Notes: generated by a model not told the origin, from the letters alone. Positions 29,913-39,810 are shown, counted from the stretch's first letter. The stretch: DNA of 64,000 nt from JALHNI01 sp965229305 (GCA_965229305.1 CBDDIZ010000019.1:1-64000), one strand, 5' to 3'. Translations and numbers: made by a program.

Positions 29913-32849
29913 ATGAAGTGCGCAAGAATCCTGGCAATCTCGGCCGTGGCGCTGCTTCACGCCGCGCCTCGGCTGGCTGCGCAGCAGCTCCGGCCGATTG
30001 CCGACATTCATCGGCTCACGCGCGAGAACCTTGTCCAGAATTCGGCGGTTCGCCTCCGTGGCTCCGTCTCGCTCTTTCAACCCGAAAACGGCGATTGGTT
30101 TCTTGAAGATAGCAGCGGGGCCGTCTACGTGCGGCCCGGCTACACGAAGACAAAAATCCGCACCGGCCAGCAGGTGGAACTCGTGGGCACGGTGACGCTC
30201 GATGGCTTTGCTCCGGACGTCGTCGCCGAATCCGTCCAGCATCTCGGCCTTTCCTCCCTCTCCCCCCGCTCGGTCACCATGGCCGAGGCCAGCAGCGGCG
30301 GTGTCGATTCCCGCCTCATCAAAGTCCGAGGCCACGTCGTCGATTTCGAACGCAGTCGCCGCAATGAGGCCACCGGCGGGTGGCACCTGTTCTTCCGCAT
30401 CACCGACGGCCAAAACTACCTACTCGTCAAAGCACCCGGCGACGCCCACGAAATCCATCGCCTCGTCGACGCCGAAGTCGAGGTGACCGGAGTTTCCGCC
30501 GCCCGTTTCGGACCCGACGGCCGGCACGAGAGCTCGCGCCTGATCGCCCGCACCGCCGCCGACGTCACCATTCTCCGCGGACCGCCCCACGAAACCCGCT
30601 TCGCCGACCCGCTCACGCCGCTCAACCGCATTCTGCGCTTCCGCAACGGCGGCATGGAACTTGGCCCTGTCCACGTCGCCGGCGTCGTCGCTGCCGTCGA
30701 ACCCGGCGAAGCCTTTTATTTAGTCGGCGATGACGCCGGCCTGCTGGTTCGCACCGCCCAGCTCATCGACGTCAAACTCGGCGATCGCCTCGAAGTGGTG
30801 GGCTATCCCGTCAGCCCGTCACCGGTTCCCCGGCTCGATCGCGCCCTCTGCCGTTGGGTGGGCCCCGGACCCGCTCCCAAACCGCGCCCCATCGATTGGA
30901 AGCGTCTCCTGGCCGGCAGCCGCAATGGCGAACTCGTTCAGGTGGAGACCCGCCTCCTCGACCTCTCGCGCCGCTACGACACCTGGTTCCTGACGCTCGA
31001 CATCGGCGGGGTCCCCGCGCGCCAGATCGCGGTCGCCGAGTGGCGCACGTCCGAACCTCTGAACCTCGAACCTGGCAGCATCCTGAAGCTGACCGGCGTC
31101 GCCTTGAGCGATGCGGGCTCTATTGTCAGCCGCCGGTATCTGCGCCTGCTGCTGCGCGAGAAAAGCGACATCGCCGTCGTGCAGGGTCCGCCTCTGCTGA
31201 GCTCGAGCGGCGCGCGCGCCTTCCTCGGGCTCCTGATCGGCTGCATCCTGATTGGCGGCGCGGCCGCTTTTATCCTGCGGCGCCAAGTCCGCCAGAAGAC
31301 GACCCAGATTCGTATCCAGCTCGAGAAGGAAGCCCTGCTCGAAAAGCGCTTCGGCGACCTCTTTGAAAATGCCTCCGACGCGATTTACTCGCTCGATGCC
31401 GACAACCGCGTGCTCTCCTGGAACCGCACCGCGGAGTTGATCACCGGCTACCGCCGCGATCAGATGGTGGGCCGCCAACTCGACTGGATCGCCGACGCCG
31501 AGGACGCCGCCAAAATCCGCGCCTTCCGCGCCACCGTCCGCCGGGGCGAACCCGCCCGCGAGGAGTTCCGCTACGTCCACGCCAGCGGCGCCTGGCGCTA
31601 CGCCGAAATCAGCGCGCGTCTGGTGAACACCGAAGGCCAAACCATCATCGAGTGCATCGCCCGCGACACCACCGAACGCCACGCCGCCGCCCACGCGCTC
31701 GAACGCGCCAAGGAAGCCGCCGAAGCCGCCAGCCTCGCCAAAAGCCGCTTCCTCGCCAACATGAGCCACGAGTTGCGCACGCCGCTCAATGGCGTCCTGG
31801 GCATGACGGAGTTGCTGGTGGCCAGCAATCTCCCGCGCGAGCAGCACGAATGGGCCGAACTCGCCCGCGGCTCGGGCGAAATGCTCCTGGTGCTGATCAA
31901 CGACATCCTCGACCTCAGCAAGATCGAGGCCGGCGCCATGCGCATCGAGCACATTGCCTTCGATCCGCGCGCTTCCATCGAGTCGGTCGCTCGCGTCCTG
32001 CAGCCGCTCGCCGAACGCAAACAACTGCGCCTCGAGCTCGACCTCCAGGACTTGCCGCCCGCCATCAAGAGCGATCCGCTGCGCTTTCAGCAAATCCTCT
32101 TCAATCTCGCGGGCAACGCCATCAAGTTCACCGCCCAAGGCTCGGTCGTCATTGAAGCGCGCGCCGCCGACGGCGTGGGCTACTTCGCCGTTCGCGACAC
32201 CGGCATCGGCATTCGCCCCGAAGAGCAGCAGCGGCTCTTCCAGCCGTTCTCGCAAGCTGACGACTCCACCACGCGCCAGTTCGGCGGCACCGGCCTCGGC
32301 TTGGTCATCTCCCGTCAACTCGTCCGCCTGATGAATGGCGAGATGGGCGTCGAAAGCACGCCCCATGTCGGCAGCCGTTTCTGGTTCCGCTTACCGCTCG
32401 AGATCGCGGTGGGCGCGCCAGTGGAGCCGCACACACCGCTGGTGCCGTCCTCGGTCTTGGCGGGCCAGCGCGTGCTGGTCGTCGAAGACAACGAAATCAA
32501 CCGGCGGCTCGTCGCGGCCTTCCTCGGCAAGTTCGGCTGCGAAAGCGTCCTCGCCGCCGATGGCCTCACCGCCCTCGAAATTTGCGAGCGCGACGATGCC
32601 TTCCACCTGATCCTGATGGATTGCCAGATGCCCCGCCTCGACGGCTACGAAGCCACCCGGCGCATCCGCGCCCGGGGCGGCGTTTGGAGCCACATCCCCA
32701 TCGTCGCCCTCACCGCCAACGCCATGGCCGGCGATCGCGAACGCTGCCTCGAGGCCGGCATGGACGACTATCTCACCAAGCCCCTCACACTCGCTTCGCT
32801 CGAAGCGAAGCTGGTGCAGTGGCTCTGTCCCGTGGTCGTCGAACGTTAG
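29913..32849 (+). CDS. Hybrid sensor histidine kinase/response regulator
   Basis: A 978-residue membrane kinase. A signal peptide leads to a large periplasmic part (about 25-425) with repeated OB-like beta segments, then one membrane helix (FLGLLIGCILIGGAAAFIL). A PAS domain (about 475-590) precedes the HisKA phosphoacceptor His619 in MSHELRTP, an HATPase with DTGIGIRPEEQ and GGTGLGL, and a C-terminal receiver (about 855-970) with Asp903 in LILMDCQMP. No output regulator follows, so phosphate must pass to a partner elsewhere. It ends in a TTAG shared with the convergent lyase gene. Confidence 0.93.
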   Translation: MKCARILAISAVALLHAAPRLAAQQLRPIADIHRLTRENLVQNSAVRLRGSVSLFQPENGDWFLEDSSGAVYVRPGYTKTKIRTGQQVELVGTVTLDGFAPDVVAESVQHLGLSSLSPRSVTMAEASSGGVDSRLIKVRGHVVDFERSRRNEATGGWHLFFRITDGQNYLLVKAPGDAHEIHRLVDAEVEVTGVSAARFGPDGRHESSRLIARTAADVTILRGPPHETRFADPLTPLNRILRFRNGGMELGPVHVAGVVAAVEPGEAFYLVGDDAGLLVRTAQLIDVKLGDRLEVVGYPVSPSPVPRLDRALCRWVGPGPAPKPRPIDWKRLLAGSRNGELVQVETRLLDLSRRYDTWFLTLDIGGVPARQIAVAEWRTSEPLNLEPGSILKLTGVALSDAGSIVSRRYLRLLLREKSDIAVVQGPPLLSSSGARAFLGLLIGCILIGGAAAFILRRQVRQKTTQIRIQLEKEALLEKRFGDLFENASDAIYSLDADNRVLSWNRTAELITGYRRDQMVGRQLDWIADAEDAAKIRAFRATVRRGEPAREEFRYVHASGAWRYAEISARLVNTEGQTIIECIARDTTERHAAAHALERAKEAAEAASLAKSRFLANMSHELRTPLNGVLGMTELLVASNLPREQHEWAELARGSGEMLLVLINDILDLSKIEAGAMRIEHIAFDPRASIESVARVLQPLAERKQLRLELDLQDLPPAIKSDPLRFQQILFNLAGNAIKFTAQGSVVIEARAADGVGYFAVRDTGIGIRPEEQQRLFQPFSQADDSTTRQFGGTGLGLVISRQLVRLMNGEMGVESTPHVGSRFWFRLPLEIAVGAPVEPHTPLVPSSVLAGQRVLVVEDNEINRRLVAAFLGKFGCESVLAADGLTALEICERDDAFHLILMDCQMPRLDGYEATRRIRARGGVWSHIPIVALTANAMAGDRERCLEAGMDDYLTKPLTLASLEAKLVQWLCPVVVER

Positions 32850-35371
32850 TCGCGGCGGTAAACCGCCCCGGACTCCGTCCACCGGATCGTATCTTCCCAA
32901 CCCGCACCCGTCACCACCAGCGCGCCGTCCTCGGTCTGCCGAAACGCGCGCACGGCTTCCGACTCCCCGTACGGCTCCAGCAAGCCGACAAACCGCGCTC
33001 TCGGTCCGCGCCGCCGCGCCATCACATACGCCACGGGCTTCTGCAGATCCGGCCCCAAGCCGTTGCCCGTCACCACCGTCGTCTCGTCGACGCCCAACAT
33101 CCACACGCGCACGTTGCGCGAGACCTGTTCGAAGTCCGCCGCCATCAACGGCGGTTCGCCCTCATACAGCAATTGCCAGTCGTCCACGTACAGCACGCCT
33201 TCCCGCGGTGCTGACGCCGGCCCCTGCTGCAACTCCACGCTCAAGTTCCGCACCGGCAAATCCACCCGCCCGTCGTTGTTGCCCAGGTAGTGCGTCCACT
33301 GCCGCGGATTGCGCACCTCCACCTGCTTCCAGCCCCGCCAATCGATCGGCCCCACGGTCGCCACAAAACGCTCATCCGACGCATCGTTCAGCCGCAACAG
33401 CAACCGATGGCCGGACCCGTCCCCGTAGATCATCACCCGTAAGCCGTCCGGCGGCGTCTCCGGTTGCTCCGCCGTCAGCGTCGGCGTGCTGTAAAGCAGA
33501 TAGCCGGCCCCCGCCAACTGATAGCTCAATTTGCCGGACCACGCTCCGGTCGCCGCCTGCTCGCGCGACGTTTCCAGGCTCCCCTTCACCGTGGCTGCGC
33601 TCGCGTACAACGCCCCGTAGGCCGCCGCGCCCAACGCCGTTCCGTTGAACCGCACACTCCAGCTTTCGCCGGTCTCTGCCGCCCGATTGCCCGTCAGATG
33701 CTGATAACCATTCGCGCGCGGCAGCTTGGCGTAGGCCGTCAAGGGCAACGCCGTCTCCGTGACGCCTTGGTTGTGATACACCCAGTCAAACTGATGCTCA
33801 GTGCCGTCGGTCGCCTCGCCGGCGAGGACATCGAGCGCGTAGTCGTCAGTCAGGAGTATCGTCCGCTCCAGCCGCACCCCGCGATACGCCGTCGCCACCT
33901 CGGCGCGGGCCGCGCGATAACCTTCGCCGAAGTCGCTCCACACCAAACGCCCAGTGGCCTCCGCCTGTGTCCGCTCATCCACCACCATCGTGTTATGCGC
34001 CACCGTCATCTTGTCCCAGGTGTCGTGCGTCGGCGCCCCGTAAGCCTGCGTCCCCGGATCCAGCGCCAGCACGCCGCCCCGCGCATACGACACCAAGCCC
34101 AGCTTGTCGTAATGCCCATGTCCGCCCCCGTGCGGACCATACTTCAGAATCACCGTATGATCGTTCCCCGGCGACCGCAGCACCGCATAGCCGGACTCAG
34201 CGAATACCGTGCTCTCGAGCGTCGCCTTCCCCGCCCCCTCCAGCACCGGCGCGCCGAACAACAGCGCATCGCGCTCGCGCGTCCGCATCGCTGCCACGCC
34301 CGCCAACACCGCGTCCCCATAATGCCGATAAGCGCTCTCATAAAGCTTCGCGTAGTTGGCCAGGTTTACGGTTGTGGCGTCGTTGAACGGCGCCAGCGTC
34401 CCGTCGGGCAGCATGAACCGCATGGGTGCTTCGAACAGTTGCCGAAACCGCGCCTCGCCCCATAAGTCCACGCCATTGCGCGATGCCATCTCGGCCAATT
34501 GGCGCAGCGCATCGAGCGCGTAGAAGTGGTACGTCGCACTGCCTTCGTACCAGAAGCCGTCCGCCGTGGTGGAGTTCTCGAGTTGAAACCGCAACCCGCT
34601 CTTGCCGTCGATCGCCCGCGCGGCCATCGCCCGGTCCGCCAGCACAAAGCCCGCCGCCCCGATCGCCGCGTTGTGCCAACTCTGCCAGTTGCTCACGCCC
34701 ATATCGTTCCGCTCGATCGTCTCCACGGCCGCCCGCAGCAAATGTGTCTCGATGGCCGCGCGGTCGGCCGCCTCCAGCGTGTCGCCCACCAAGTCATAGG
34801 CCCAGCACATCGCCATCAGCCAGATCGCCTCATCCAACGTCTGCGCATGAACCCGCGCGCCGGACTTTGCCGTCTTGCCATTGATGTCATGCAAGGGCAA
34901 TGACAGATACCGCCCCGCATACTGCTTCAGGATCCACGCGGCCCGCTCGGCATAGGCGCGCTGCCCCGTCAGCCGGTAGGCCAAGCCCAGGTCGCGTGCG
35001 GCATTGGCCAGTTCGTCATGGCGGGTCGCGTAGACCACTTGGTCGTATGGCCAACCGGTCACGCGCTTGTTGTCCACGGGGCACACGTGCCGGTCCGGCG
35101 GCTCGAAGCGCAAGCGCGTACCCTGCCCCGGGCAAACATACCAGTGCCACCATTGCCCGCCCTCGGGCGGCAATGCGAGCTCCGTTAGGCCGAAGCGGTC
35201 CAGATGCCCTTGCGGAAAGCTGTCCGCTGCTTTCAGAATGTTGGCCTTCGCCGCCGAAGCCCAGGAGTATTCCGCGGCGGTCGCGTTCACCCGCTCGAGA
35301 TCGGCGGGCGTGAAGAGGACCCCTTGCGCCAGCAGCGCCGGCAGCCCAAGGCTGAGCAGGCAGAAACGCAT
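32846..35371 (-). CDS. Secreted heparinase II/III-like polysaccharide lyase
   Basis: An 841-residue exported enzyme (signal MRFCLLSLGLPALLAQG). The N-terminal half is an alpha-toroid with MCWAYDLVGD, NDMGVSNWQSWHNAAIGAAG and WYEGSATYHFYALDAL, typical for alginate/heparin-type lyases. The central beta part has HGGGHGHYDKLGLVSYARGG and the downstream AHNTMVVDE, which carry conserved histidines of heparinase II/III proteins. It probably cleaves a uronic-acid glycan outside the cytoplasm. The substrate is not defined. Divergent small gene upstream. Confidence 0.83.
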   Translation of the reverse strand: MRFCLLSLGLPALLAQGVLFTPADLERVNATAAEYSWASAAKANILKAADSFPQGHLDRFGLTELALPPEGGQWWHWYVCPGQGTRLRFEPPDRHVCPVDNKRVTGWPYDQVVYATRHDELANAARDLGLAYRLTGQRAYAERAAWILKQYAGRYLSLPLHDINGKTAKSGARVHAQTLDEAIWLMAMCWAYDLVGDTLEAADRAAIETHLLRAAVETIERNDMGVSNWQSWHNAAIGAAGFVLADRAMAARAIDGKSGLRFQLENSTTADGFWYEGSATYHFYALDALRQLAEMASRNGVDLWGEARFRQLFEAPMRFMLPDGTLAPFNDATTVNLANYAKLYESAYRHYGDAVLAGVAAMRTRERDALLFGAPVLEGAGKATLESTVFAESGYAVLRSPGNDHTVILKYGPHGGGHGHYDKLGLVSYARGGVLALDPGTQAYGAPTHDTWDKMTVAHNTMVVDERTQAEATGRLVWSDFGEGYRAARAEVATAYRGVRLERTILLTDDYALDVLAGEATDGTEHQFDWVYHNQGVTETALPLTAYAKLPRANGYQHLTGNRAAETGESWSVRFNGTALGAAAYGALYASAATVKGSLETSREQAATGAWSGKLSYQLAGAGYLLYSTPTLTAEQPETPPDGLRVMIYGDGSGHRLLLRLNDASDERFVATVGPIDWRGWKQVEVRNPRQWTHYLGNNDGRVDLPVRNLSVELQQGPASAPREGVLYVDDWQLLYEGEPPLMAADFEQVSRNVRVWMLGVDETTVVTGNGLGPDLQKPVAYVMARRRGPRARFVGLLEPYGESEAVRAFRQTEDGALVVTGAGWEDTIRWTESGAVYRRD

Positions 35372-35423
35372 CCAGTTCTCACTCTACACGCCGCACTCCG
35401 CGATAAGTGAGTCCTCAGCGAGG

Positions 35424-35624
35424 CTAAACGTGCGCGTAAACCTGCCCGTAACGAAGTAAGTGTTCTTTGATGGGGGCGTAGGCGCTGCCTGCCCGGGTGA
35501 AGGTAAAACGAGGATCGGCCGCCACGTCAAAGGCGAAGCTCAGTAGCTTCGCTTCGGTCCTTTCGGATTCCGGACGCGCCAACCATTTCTCAAGAATCGC
35601 AGCTAACGCTTGGTCTTGATCCAT
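35424..35624 (-). CDS. Small protein of unknown function
   Basis: A 66-residue acidic, soluble, unrecognised protein (begins MDQDQALAAILEKWLARPES). A G-rich stretch (GGTGGGGG) lies about five bases upstream of the ATG and could serve as ribosome site. Codon use looks like that of neighbouring genes. It could also be a chance open frame; nothing nearby gives it a partner. Confidence 0.45.
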   Translation of the reverse strand: MDQDQALAAILEKWLARPESERTEAKLLSFAFDVAADPRFTFTRAGSAYAPIKEHLLRYGQVYAHV

Positions 35625-35720
35625 GATGCCCCCACCGTAGCATTCCCCGGCCCTCCTTGGCGGTTAAAATTTTCGAAATACTGAACAATCGTGTGCAATG
35701 TTTGAATGAAAGGAGAATTC

Positions 35721-36911
35721 ATGGCGAACAAACAGCCGCCCCGCCGCGGAATCCTCGCGCTCGGCGCCGGCCTCCTCGGCGCCACCGCCTGCACCACCTC
35801 GAAGCCGGCCTCTGAATCCGGCGCCCACATGCGGCCGTACGGCTTCCGCTCTCCGCGCGAAACGACGGCGCGCGTTCTCCGCGAACTCACCGCCAGCCCC
35901 GGCACTGGCTCCAGCCGCACCCCGCTGCAGGAGCTCTACGGCACCATCACCCCCTCCGCCCTTCACTACGAACGGCATCACTCCGGCGTCCCCACCCTCG
36001 ACCCCGCCACCCACGCACTCCTCCTCCACGGCCTCGTCGAGCAGCCGCTCACCTTCTCCCTCGCCGCTCTCCGCCGCTTCCCCTCCGTCTCCCGCACCTG
36101 CTTCCTCGAATGCAGCGGCAACGTCATCGGCGACCTCCGCGGCAACCCGCCCAAGACCGTCCAGGACAGCCACGGCCTCCTCAGTTGCACCGAATGGACC
36201 GGCGTTCCCCTCAAGACCCTGCTCGCCGAAGCCCGACTCAAACCCGAAGCGCAGTGGCTGATCGCCGAAGGCGCCGACGCCGGCCGCATGGCCCGCAGCA
36301 TCCCCCTCGACAAAGCCCTCGACGACGCCCTCATCGTCTACGCTCAGAATGGCGAAGCGCTGCGTCCCGAACAGGGCTACCCCATCCGCCTGCTGCTGCC
36401 GGGCTGGGAAGGCAACATGAACGTCAAGTGGCTCCACCGTCTGCTCGCGGCGGATCAGCCCGCCTTCTCCGTCAAGGAAACGGCCAACTACACCGAGCTC
36501 CTCCCCAGCGGTCAGGCCGAGATCTTCACCTTCGTGATGGAAGTCCGTTCGGTCATCACCGCCCCCTCCGGTGGCCAGAAAATTACTCCTGGTTTCCACG
36601 AAATCACCGGCCTCGCCTGGACCGGTTACGGCAAAATTCGCCAGGTCGACGTCTCCACCGACCGCGGCCAAACCTGGAAGCCCGCCGACCTCCAACAGCC
36701 CATCCTCGACAAAGGCGTCGTCCGCTTTCGCTTCCCCTGGCCCTGGGACGGCCAGGAAACCGTCATCCAATCCCGCGCCATCGACGAAACCGGCGCCGTT
36801 CAACCCTCGCGCGACGAATTCATCGCCGCGCGCGGCATCAACGCCGGCTACCACTACAACGGCATCAAACCCTGGCAGATCAAGGCGGATGGCGATGTCC
36901 TGGCGGTTTAG
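35721..36911 (+). CDS. Sulfite dehydrogenase-like molybdopterin oxidoreductase (SoxC-like)
   Basis: About 396 residues of the sulfite-oxidase family. The molybdenum-binding cysteine is in SRTCFLECSGN; PIRLLLPGWEGNMNVKWLHRL and the C-terminal dimerisation domain (TDRGQTWKPADL) match SoxC-type proteins. The N-terminus (PPRRGILALGAGLLGATAC) looks like a Tat or lipoprotein export signal. ATG 35721 is chosen because AGGAG ends seven bases before it; an ATG five codons upstream includes this site. It overlaps the following cytochrome c gene, its likely electron acceptor, so sulfite or a related substrate is oxidised in the periplasm. Confidence 0.88.
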   Translation: MANKQPPRRGILALGAGLLGATACTTSKPASESGAHMRPYGFRSPRETTARVLRELTASPGTGSSRTPLQELYGTITPSALHYERHHSGVPTLDPATHALLLHGLVEQPLTFSLAALRRFPSVSRTCFLECSGNVIGDLRGNPPKTVQDSHGLLSCTEWTGVPLKTLLAEARLKPEAQWLIAEGADAGRMARSIPLDKALDDALIVYAQNGEALRPEQGYPIRLLLPGWEGNMNVKWLHRLLAADQPAFSVKETANYTELLPSGQAEIFTFVMEVRSVITAPSGGQKITPGFHEITGLAWTGYGKIRQVDVSTDRGQTWKPADLQQPILDKGVVRFRFPWPWDGQETVIQSRAIDETGAVQPSRDEFIAARGINAGYHYNGIKPWQIKADGDVLAV

Positions 36912-37449
36912 TCTTCTCCTCGTGCTCGCGATGCTGCCGGCGCTCGCTCAGCCGCCCTATGACTTCGGACGTCCTGTCCCCGCCGGACGCGAGCCGGTGC
37001 CCAACCTCACCGTCTTTCCCGATGGGCGCGGGCTGCCGCCCGGCCAAGGTACCGCCGCCCAAGGCGCGCCGCTATTTGCCAAGCACTGCGCCGAATGCCA
37101 CAACGACCGCGGCGAAGGCCGCGAGAATCAGTACCCCGCCCTCAAAGGCGGCATCGGTTCACTCGCTTCGCCCAAGCCCGTCAAAAGCGTTGGCAGCTAC
37201 TGGCCCTACGCCACCACGCTCTGGGACGTCATCAACCGCTCCATGCCGTTCGATCATCCCCGCACCCTGCGCCCCGACGAAGTTTACGCGCTCACGGCCT
37301 TCGTCCTGAACCTGAACGGCATCGTCACCGAAACGCAGGAGCTGAATCAGCAAACGCTCCCCAAGGTCGCGATGCCCAACCGCCACGGCTTCACGCCACC
37401 CAAAGATCGACGCACGTCCGGTCGTCTTCCACCAGGTCTGCTTCCGTAA
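36895..37449 (+). CDS. Secreted monohaem cytochrome c (SoxD-like partner)
   Basis: About 184 residues with a signal peptide (MSWRFSLLLVLAMLPALAQ) and one haem motif CAECHND near residue 70; MPFDHP supplies a likely axial methionine. The region between YWPYATTLWDVINRSMPF and LTAFVLNLN is typical of the cytochromes paired with SoxC. It begins inside the last codons of the molybdopterin gene (17-base overlap), with AAGGCGG six bases before the ATG. The last 59 bases overlap the convergent phosphatase gene, so one of the two ends may be annotated too long. Confidence 0.87.
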   Translation: MSWRFSLLLVLAMLPALAQPPYDFGRPVPAGREPVPNLTVFPDGRGLPPGQGTAAQGAPLFAKHCAECHNDRGEGRENQYPALKGGIGSLASPKPVKSVGSYWPYATTLWDVINRSMPFDHPRTLRPDEVYALTAFVLNLNGIVTETQELNQQTLPKVAMPNRHGFTPPKDRRTSGRLPPGLLP

Positions 37450-38371
37450 CTCCGTCGGACACAATCGAGAGGCGATCGCCTTGGTGCAGGCGCACCCGTC
37501 CGTCTCCCATCGCGACGCTCGGAAACAGGCCCAGCACCGTGCCTGTTGCTTCCTGCATCTCCGCCTGCCCGCCGGACCGCGTCAGCGTCGCCGGCACATG
37601 CCCGGCGCTCGCGTACGTCAACTCGCCGGCCGTCCGGTCATACACCCCATAGAAGACCGTCGCGTAGTGCTCCGGCGCCGTCGACGCATGGAAGAGTCCG
37701 TTCAGCCTTTCGAGCAGACGAGCCGGCTGCGCCAGCATGGCCGGCTCCTGCGCCCGGAACAGGGCCTGCAGATTCGCCATCAGCAACGCCGCCGGCACGC
37801 CTTTGCCGGACACGTCCGCCAGCAGAATGCCCAGCCGCGAACGGTCGATGTCGAGAAAGTCGTAGTAGTCGCCGCCGATCTCCCGCGCGGGCTCGAAGGT
37901 CGCGCGCAGCTGCAACGGTCCGAACCGCCGCTCCGCCACCGGCAACAGCTTTTGCTGCACGCTCCGCGCAATCTCCATCTCGGATTGCGCCCCGCGGCTC
38001 TCTTCGAGGCAGCGATCAAGCGTCGCCAGCAGCCGCCCGTTATCCCACGGCTTGGTGACGAAGTCCGCCGCGCCGCGCCGCATGGCCTGCACCGCCAAGT
38101 CGATGTCGCCCCACGCCGTCATCACTACCACCGGCGGCGCCCCACGCCCTTTGCGGATCTGCTCCACCAGCGCCAACCCCTCCTGCCCCGACGTCGTGTC
38201 CCGGCTGAAGTTCATGTCCGTCAGCACCAGTTCATAGCGCCGCGTCGCCAACTGCTCCAGCAGCACCCGCGGCGAATCCGCTGTCCGCACTTCGTGCCCG
38301 GCGGCCTTCAATAACAACTGCAACGCCACCAGCACATCCGGCTGATCGTCACAAACAAGTATCGGGGGCAC
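37391..38371 (-). CDS. Response regulator with SpoIIE/RsbU-type PP2C phosphatase
   Basis: About 326 residues. An N-terminal receiver domain (ILVCDDQPDVL, Asp in LVLTDMNFS, MTAWGD, TKPWDN) is followed by a helical linker and a PPM/SpoIIE phosphatase domain (GGDYYDFLDIDRSRLGILLADVSGKGVPAALLMA, SAGHVPATL, SDGVTEA). Such proteins dephosphorylate anti-anti-sigma factors to switch on stress or surface responses. No anti-sigma genes are adjacent. The GTG at 38371 is chosen (AGGAGG just upstream); an ATG at 38458 would add an unlike, arginine-rich tail. Confidence 0.85.
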   Translation of the reverse strand: MPPILVCDDQPDVLVALQLLLKAAGHEVRTADSPRVLLEQLATRRYELVLTDMNFSRDTTSGQEGLALVEQIRKGRGAPPVVVMTAWGDIDLAVQAMRRGAADFVTKPWDNGRLLATLDRCLEESRGAQSEMEIARSVQQKLLPVAERRFGPLQLRATFEPAREIGGDYYDFLDIDRSRLGILLADVSGKGVPAALLMANLQALFRAQEPAMLAQPARLLERLNGLFHASTAPEHYATVFYGVYDRTAGELTYASAGHVPATLTRSGGQAEMQEATGTVLGLFPSVAMGDGRVRLHQGDRLSIVSDGVTEADLVEDDRTCVDLWVA

Positions 38372-38493
38372 CCCCCTCCTGTTGCACTTCCGGGACCGTC
38401 CTAACTCCTTGAAAAACCAACGTCCGCACCCGCCCCGCCGTTCGTTTCCCGCAATCACTGTCCGATTTCGGACACGTTCGCGCCCGCGGTGAT

Positions 38494-38794
38494 ATGCTAC
38501 CCGCCATGTCCCGCCTAGCCCTCTTGCTCGTCTGCCTCGCCTCCGTTGCCCCCGCTCAGCGCAACTACGACACGCCCTTCCCCGCCCACCACGTCATCGG
38601 CAACACCTACTTCGTCGGTACGGAAGCCTTGGGCTCCTACCTGATCGTCACGCCCGCCGGCAACATTCTCATCAACACGGACTTCGAACGCACCGTCCCC
38701 CAAATCAAAGCGAGCATCGATCGACGAGAAGGACCGAGACTTCCACCGCCGCCTGGCGGAGCAGAAGAAGAAGGCTGGTAACTCCGCACCGTAG
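38494..38794 (+). pseudogene. Internally deleted subclass B3 metallo-beta-lactamase-like remnant
   Basis: The first 75 or so codons read like the start of a subclass B3 MBL: signal peptide, then PFPAHHVIGNTYFVGTEALG and SYLIVTPAGNILINTDFE. At about 38720 the frame changes and a second piece, IDEKDRDFHRRLAEQKKKAG, resembles the last helix of such enzymes and ends at a TAG at 38792. The whole metal-binding core (HxHxD and later ligands) is missing. The joint carries ATCGATCGAC, so a deletion through short repeats is plausible. It cannot be an active lactamase. Confidence 0.65.
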
Positions 38795-38816
38795 CGCCCC
38801 CAAACGTCCGTTCGCT

Positions 38817-39810
38817 CTAAAGCGTCACCTTCAGAATGCCCGTGGCAGTCTGCAAGATGAGTCGATCACCCTCATAGCCACTCAATCTGGCTCCCTCTAC
38901 CCCCTCGGGCAGTTTTAGCAATGGCATCTCTCGGCACTGGAGCCCTGCGCCGTTAGGGATCAATTGCAAGAGGTGGACCCGGCCAAGCTCATTGCGTCGT
39001 CGCGCGGATAGAATTGTCGTGGTTGGTCCATAACTCAGACCGGTCACTTCCAAGCCCGTCGGAATGACGGTGTGGAGCGCCATAGGTCCTCTTTGGATCG
39101 CCCCTCTCTGGTCAATTTCCGACCAGCGCAGGTTCTCGCGATCGAAAAGCGCCACCGTCTTGTTATTGGAGTACAACTTGGTATGAACCACGGGATGAAG
39201 CCCCTCAACTTTTAGCGGCTCGGCCGGAAGGGTGTGCCGTCTACTTCGATCGTGCCGCTATCAATCGGGCTTCCGACGCAAGCTTTCCGTCAGGTGCATA
39301 GAGGCGAAGCACCCGATGGCCGGGAACTTCTCTGAGCTGACTGTCATTCTCGCGACCGAGAGCGATCAGGCTTCCCTCACTGACGAACGCCACGCTTCCG
39401 GGGAAGAACGACGCCGTCTGGACGACCGTCTTCACGTTCCCACGCACGTCGGCCCAAACCAGGACAGGTGCAACCGTCCCGTCTTTGGACTTGGCACCTC
39501 CTGCAATGACAACTTGTTGATTTGGTGAGACAGCGACACCGAGGATGACCGTCACGATGGCGCCCGGCAGCGACAGCTGCCCAGAAAACAGGACGCGCCC
39601 GCTTGTATCGACGAGTGACATGGTGCATAGGTCTGCCTCAAGCAACGGCAGGATGCCATTTTGGTAGCCTGAGATCGAAGGTTTACCGCCACTCGATAGG
39701 GGAATCGGCACTTGCTCAATTTGGCTTGCCCCCAGTCTGGTAGGTCCGAAGGGCAAAGATCCAAGAAGAGCGAGAGCGAATCGGCGCCTGAACGTACGAT
39801 GGTTCAGCAT
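38817..39810 (-). pseudogene. Exported beta-propeller-like protein, two frameshifts
   Basis: Three consecutive pieces form one protein-like chain: from ATG 39810 (signal RRRFALALLGSLPFG, then beta-strand repeats such as GVAVSPNQQVVIAGG and GSVAFVSEGSLIALG) to a TAG at 39241; next a short frame reading GTIEVDGTPFRPS; then LKVEGLHPVVHTKLYSNN to the end at 38817. Both joints equal one-base deletions within about 60 bases. The start shares TAATG with the upstream gene's stop. Repeats suggest a propeller; no activity can be assigned. True decay or sequencing error are both possible. Confidence 0.6.

Noticed and set aside
30819..32366. 515-codon open frame antisense to the hybrid kinase
   Set aside because: Shadow of a GC-rich gene; the kinase is complete on the plus strand.
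35424..35624. Toxin-antitoxin member
   Set aside because: No second small gene adjacent and no resemblance to known antitoxins.
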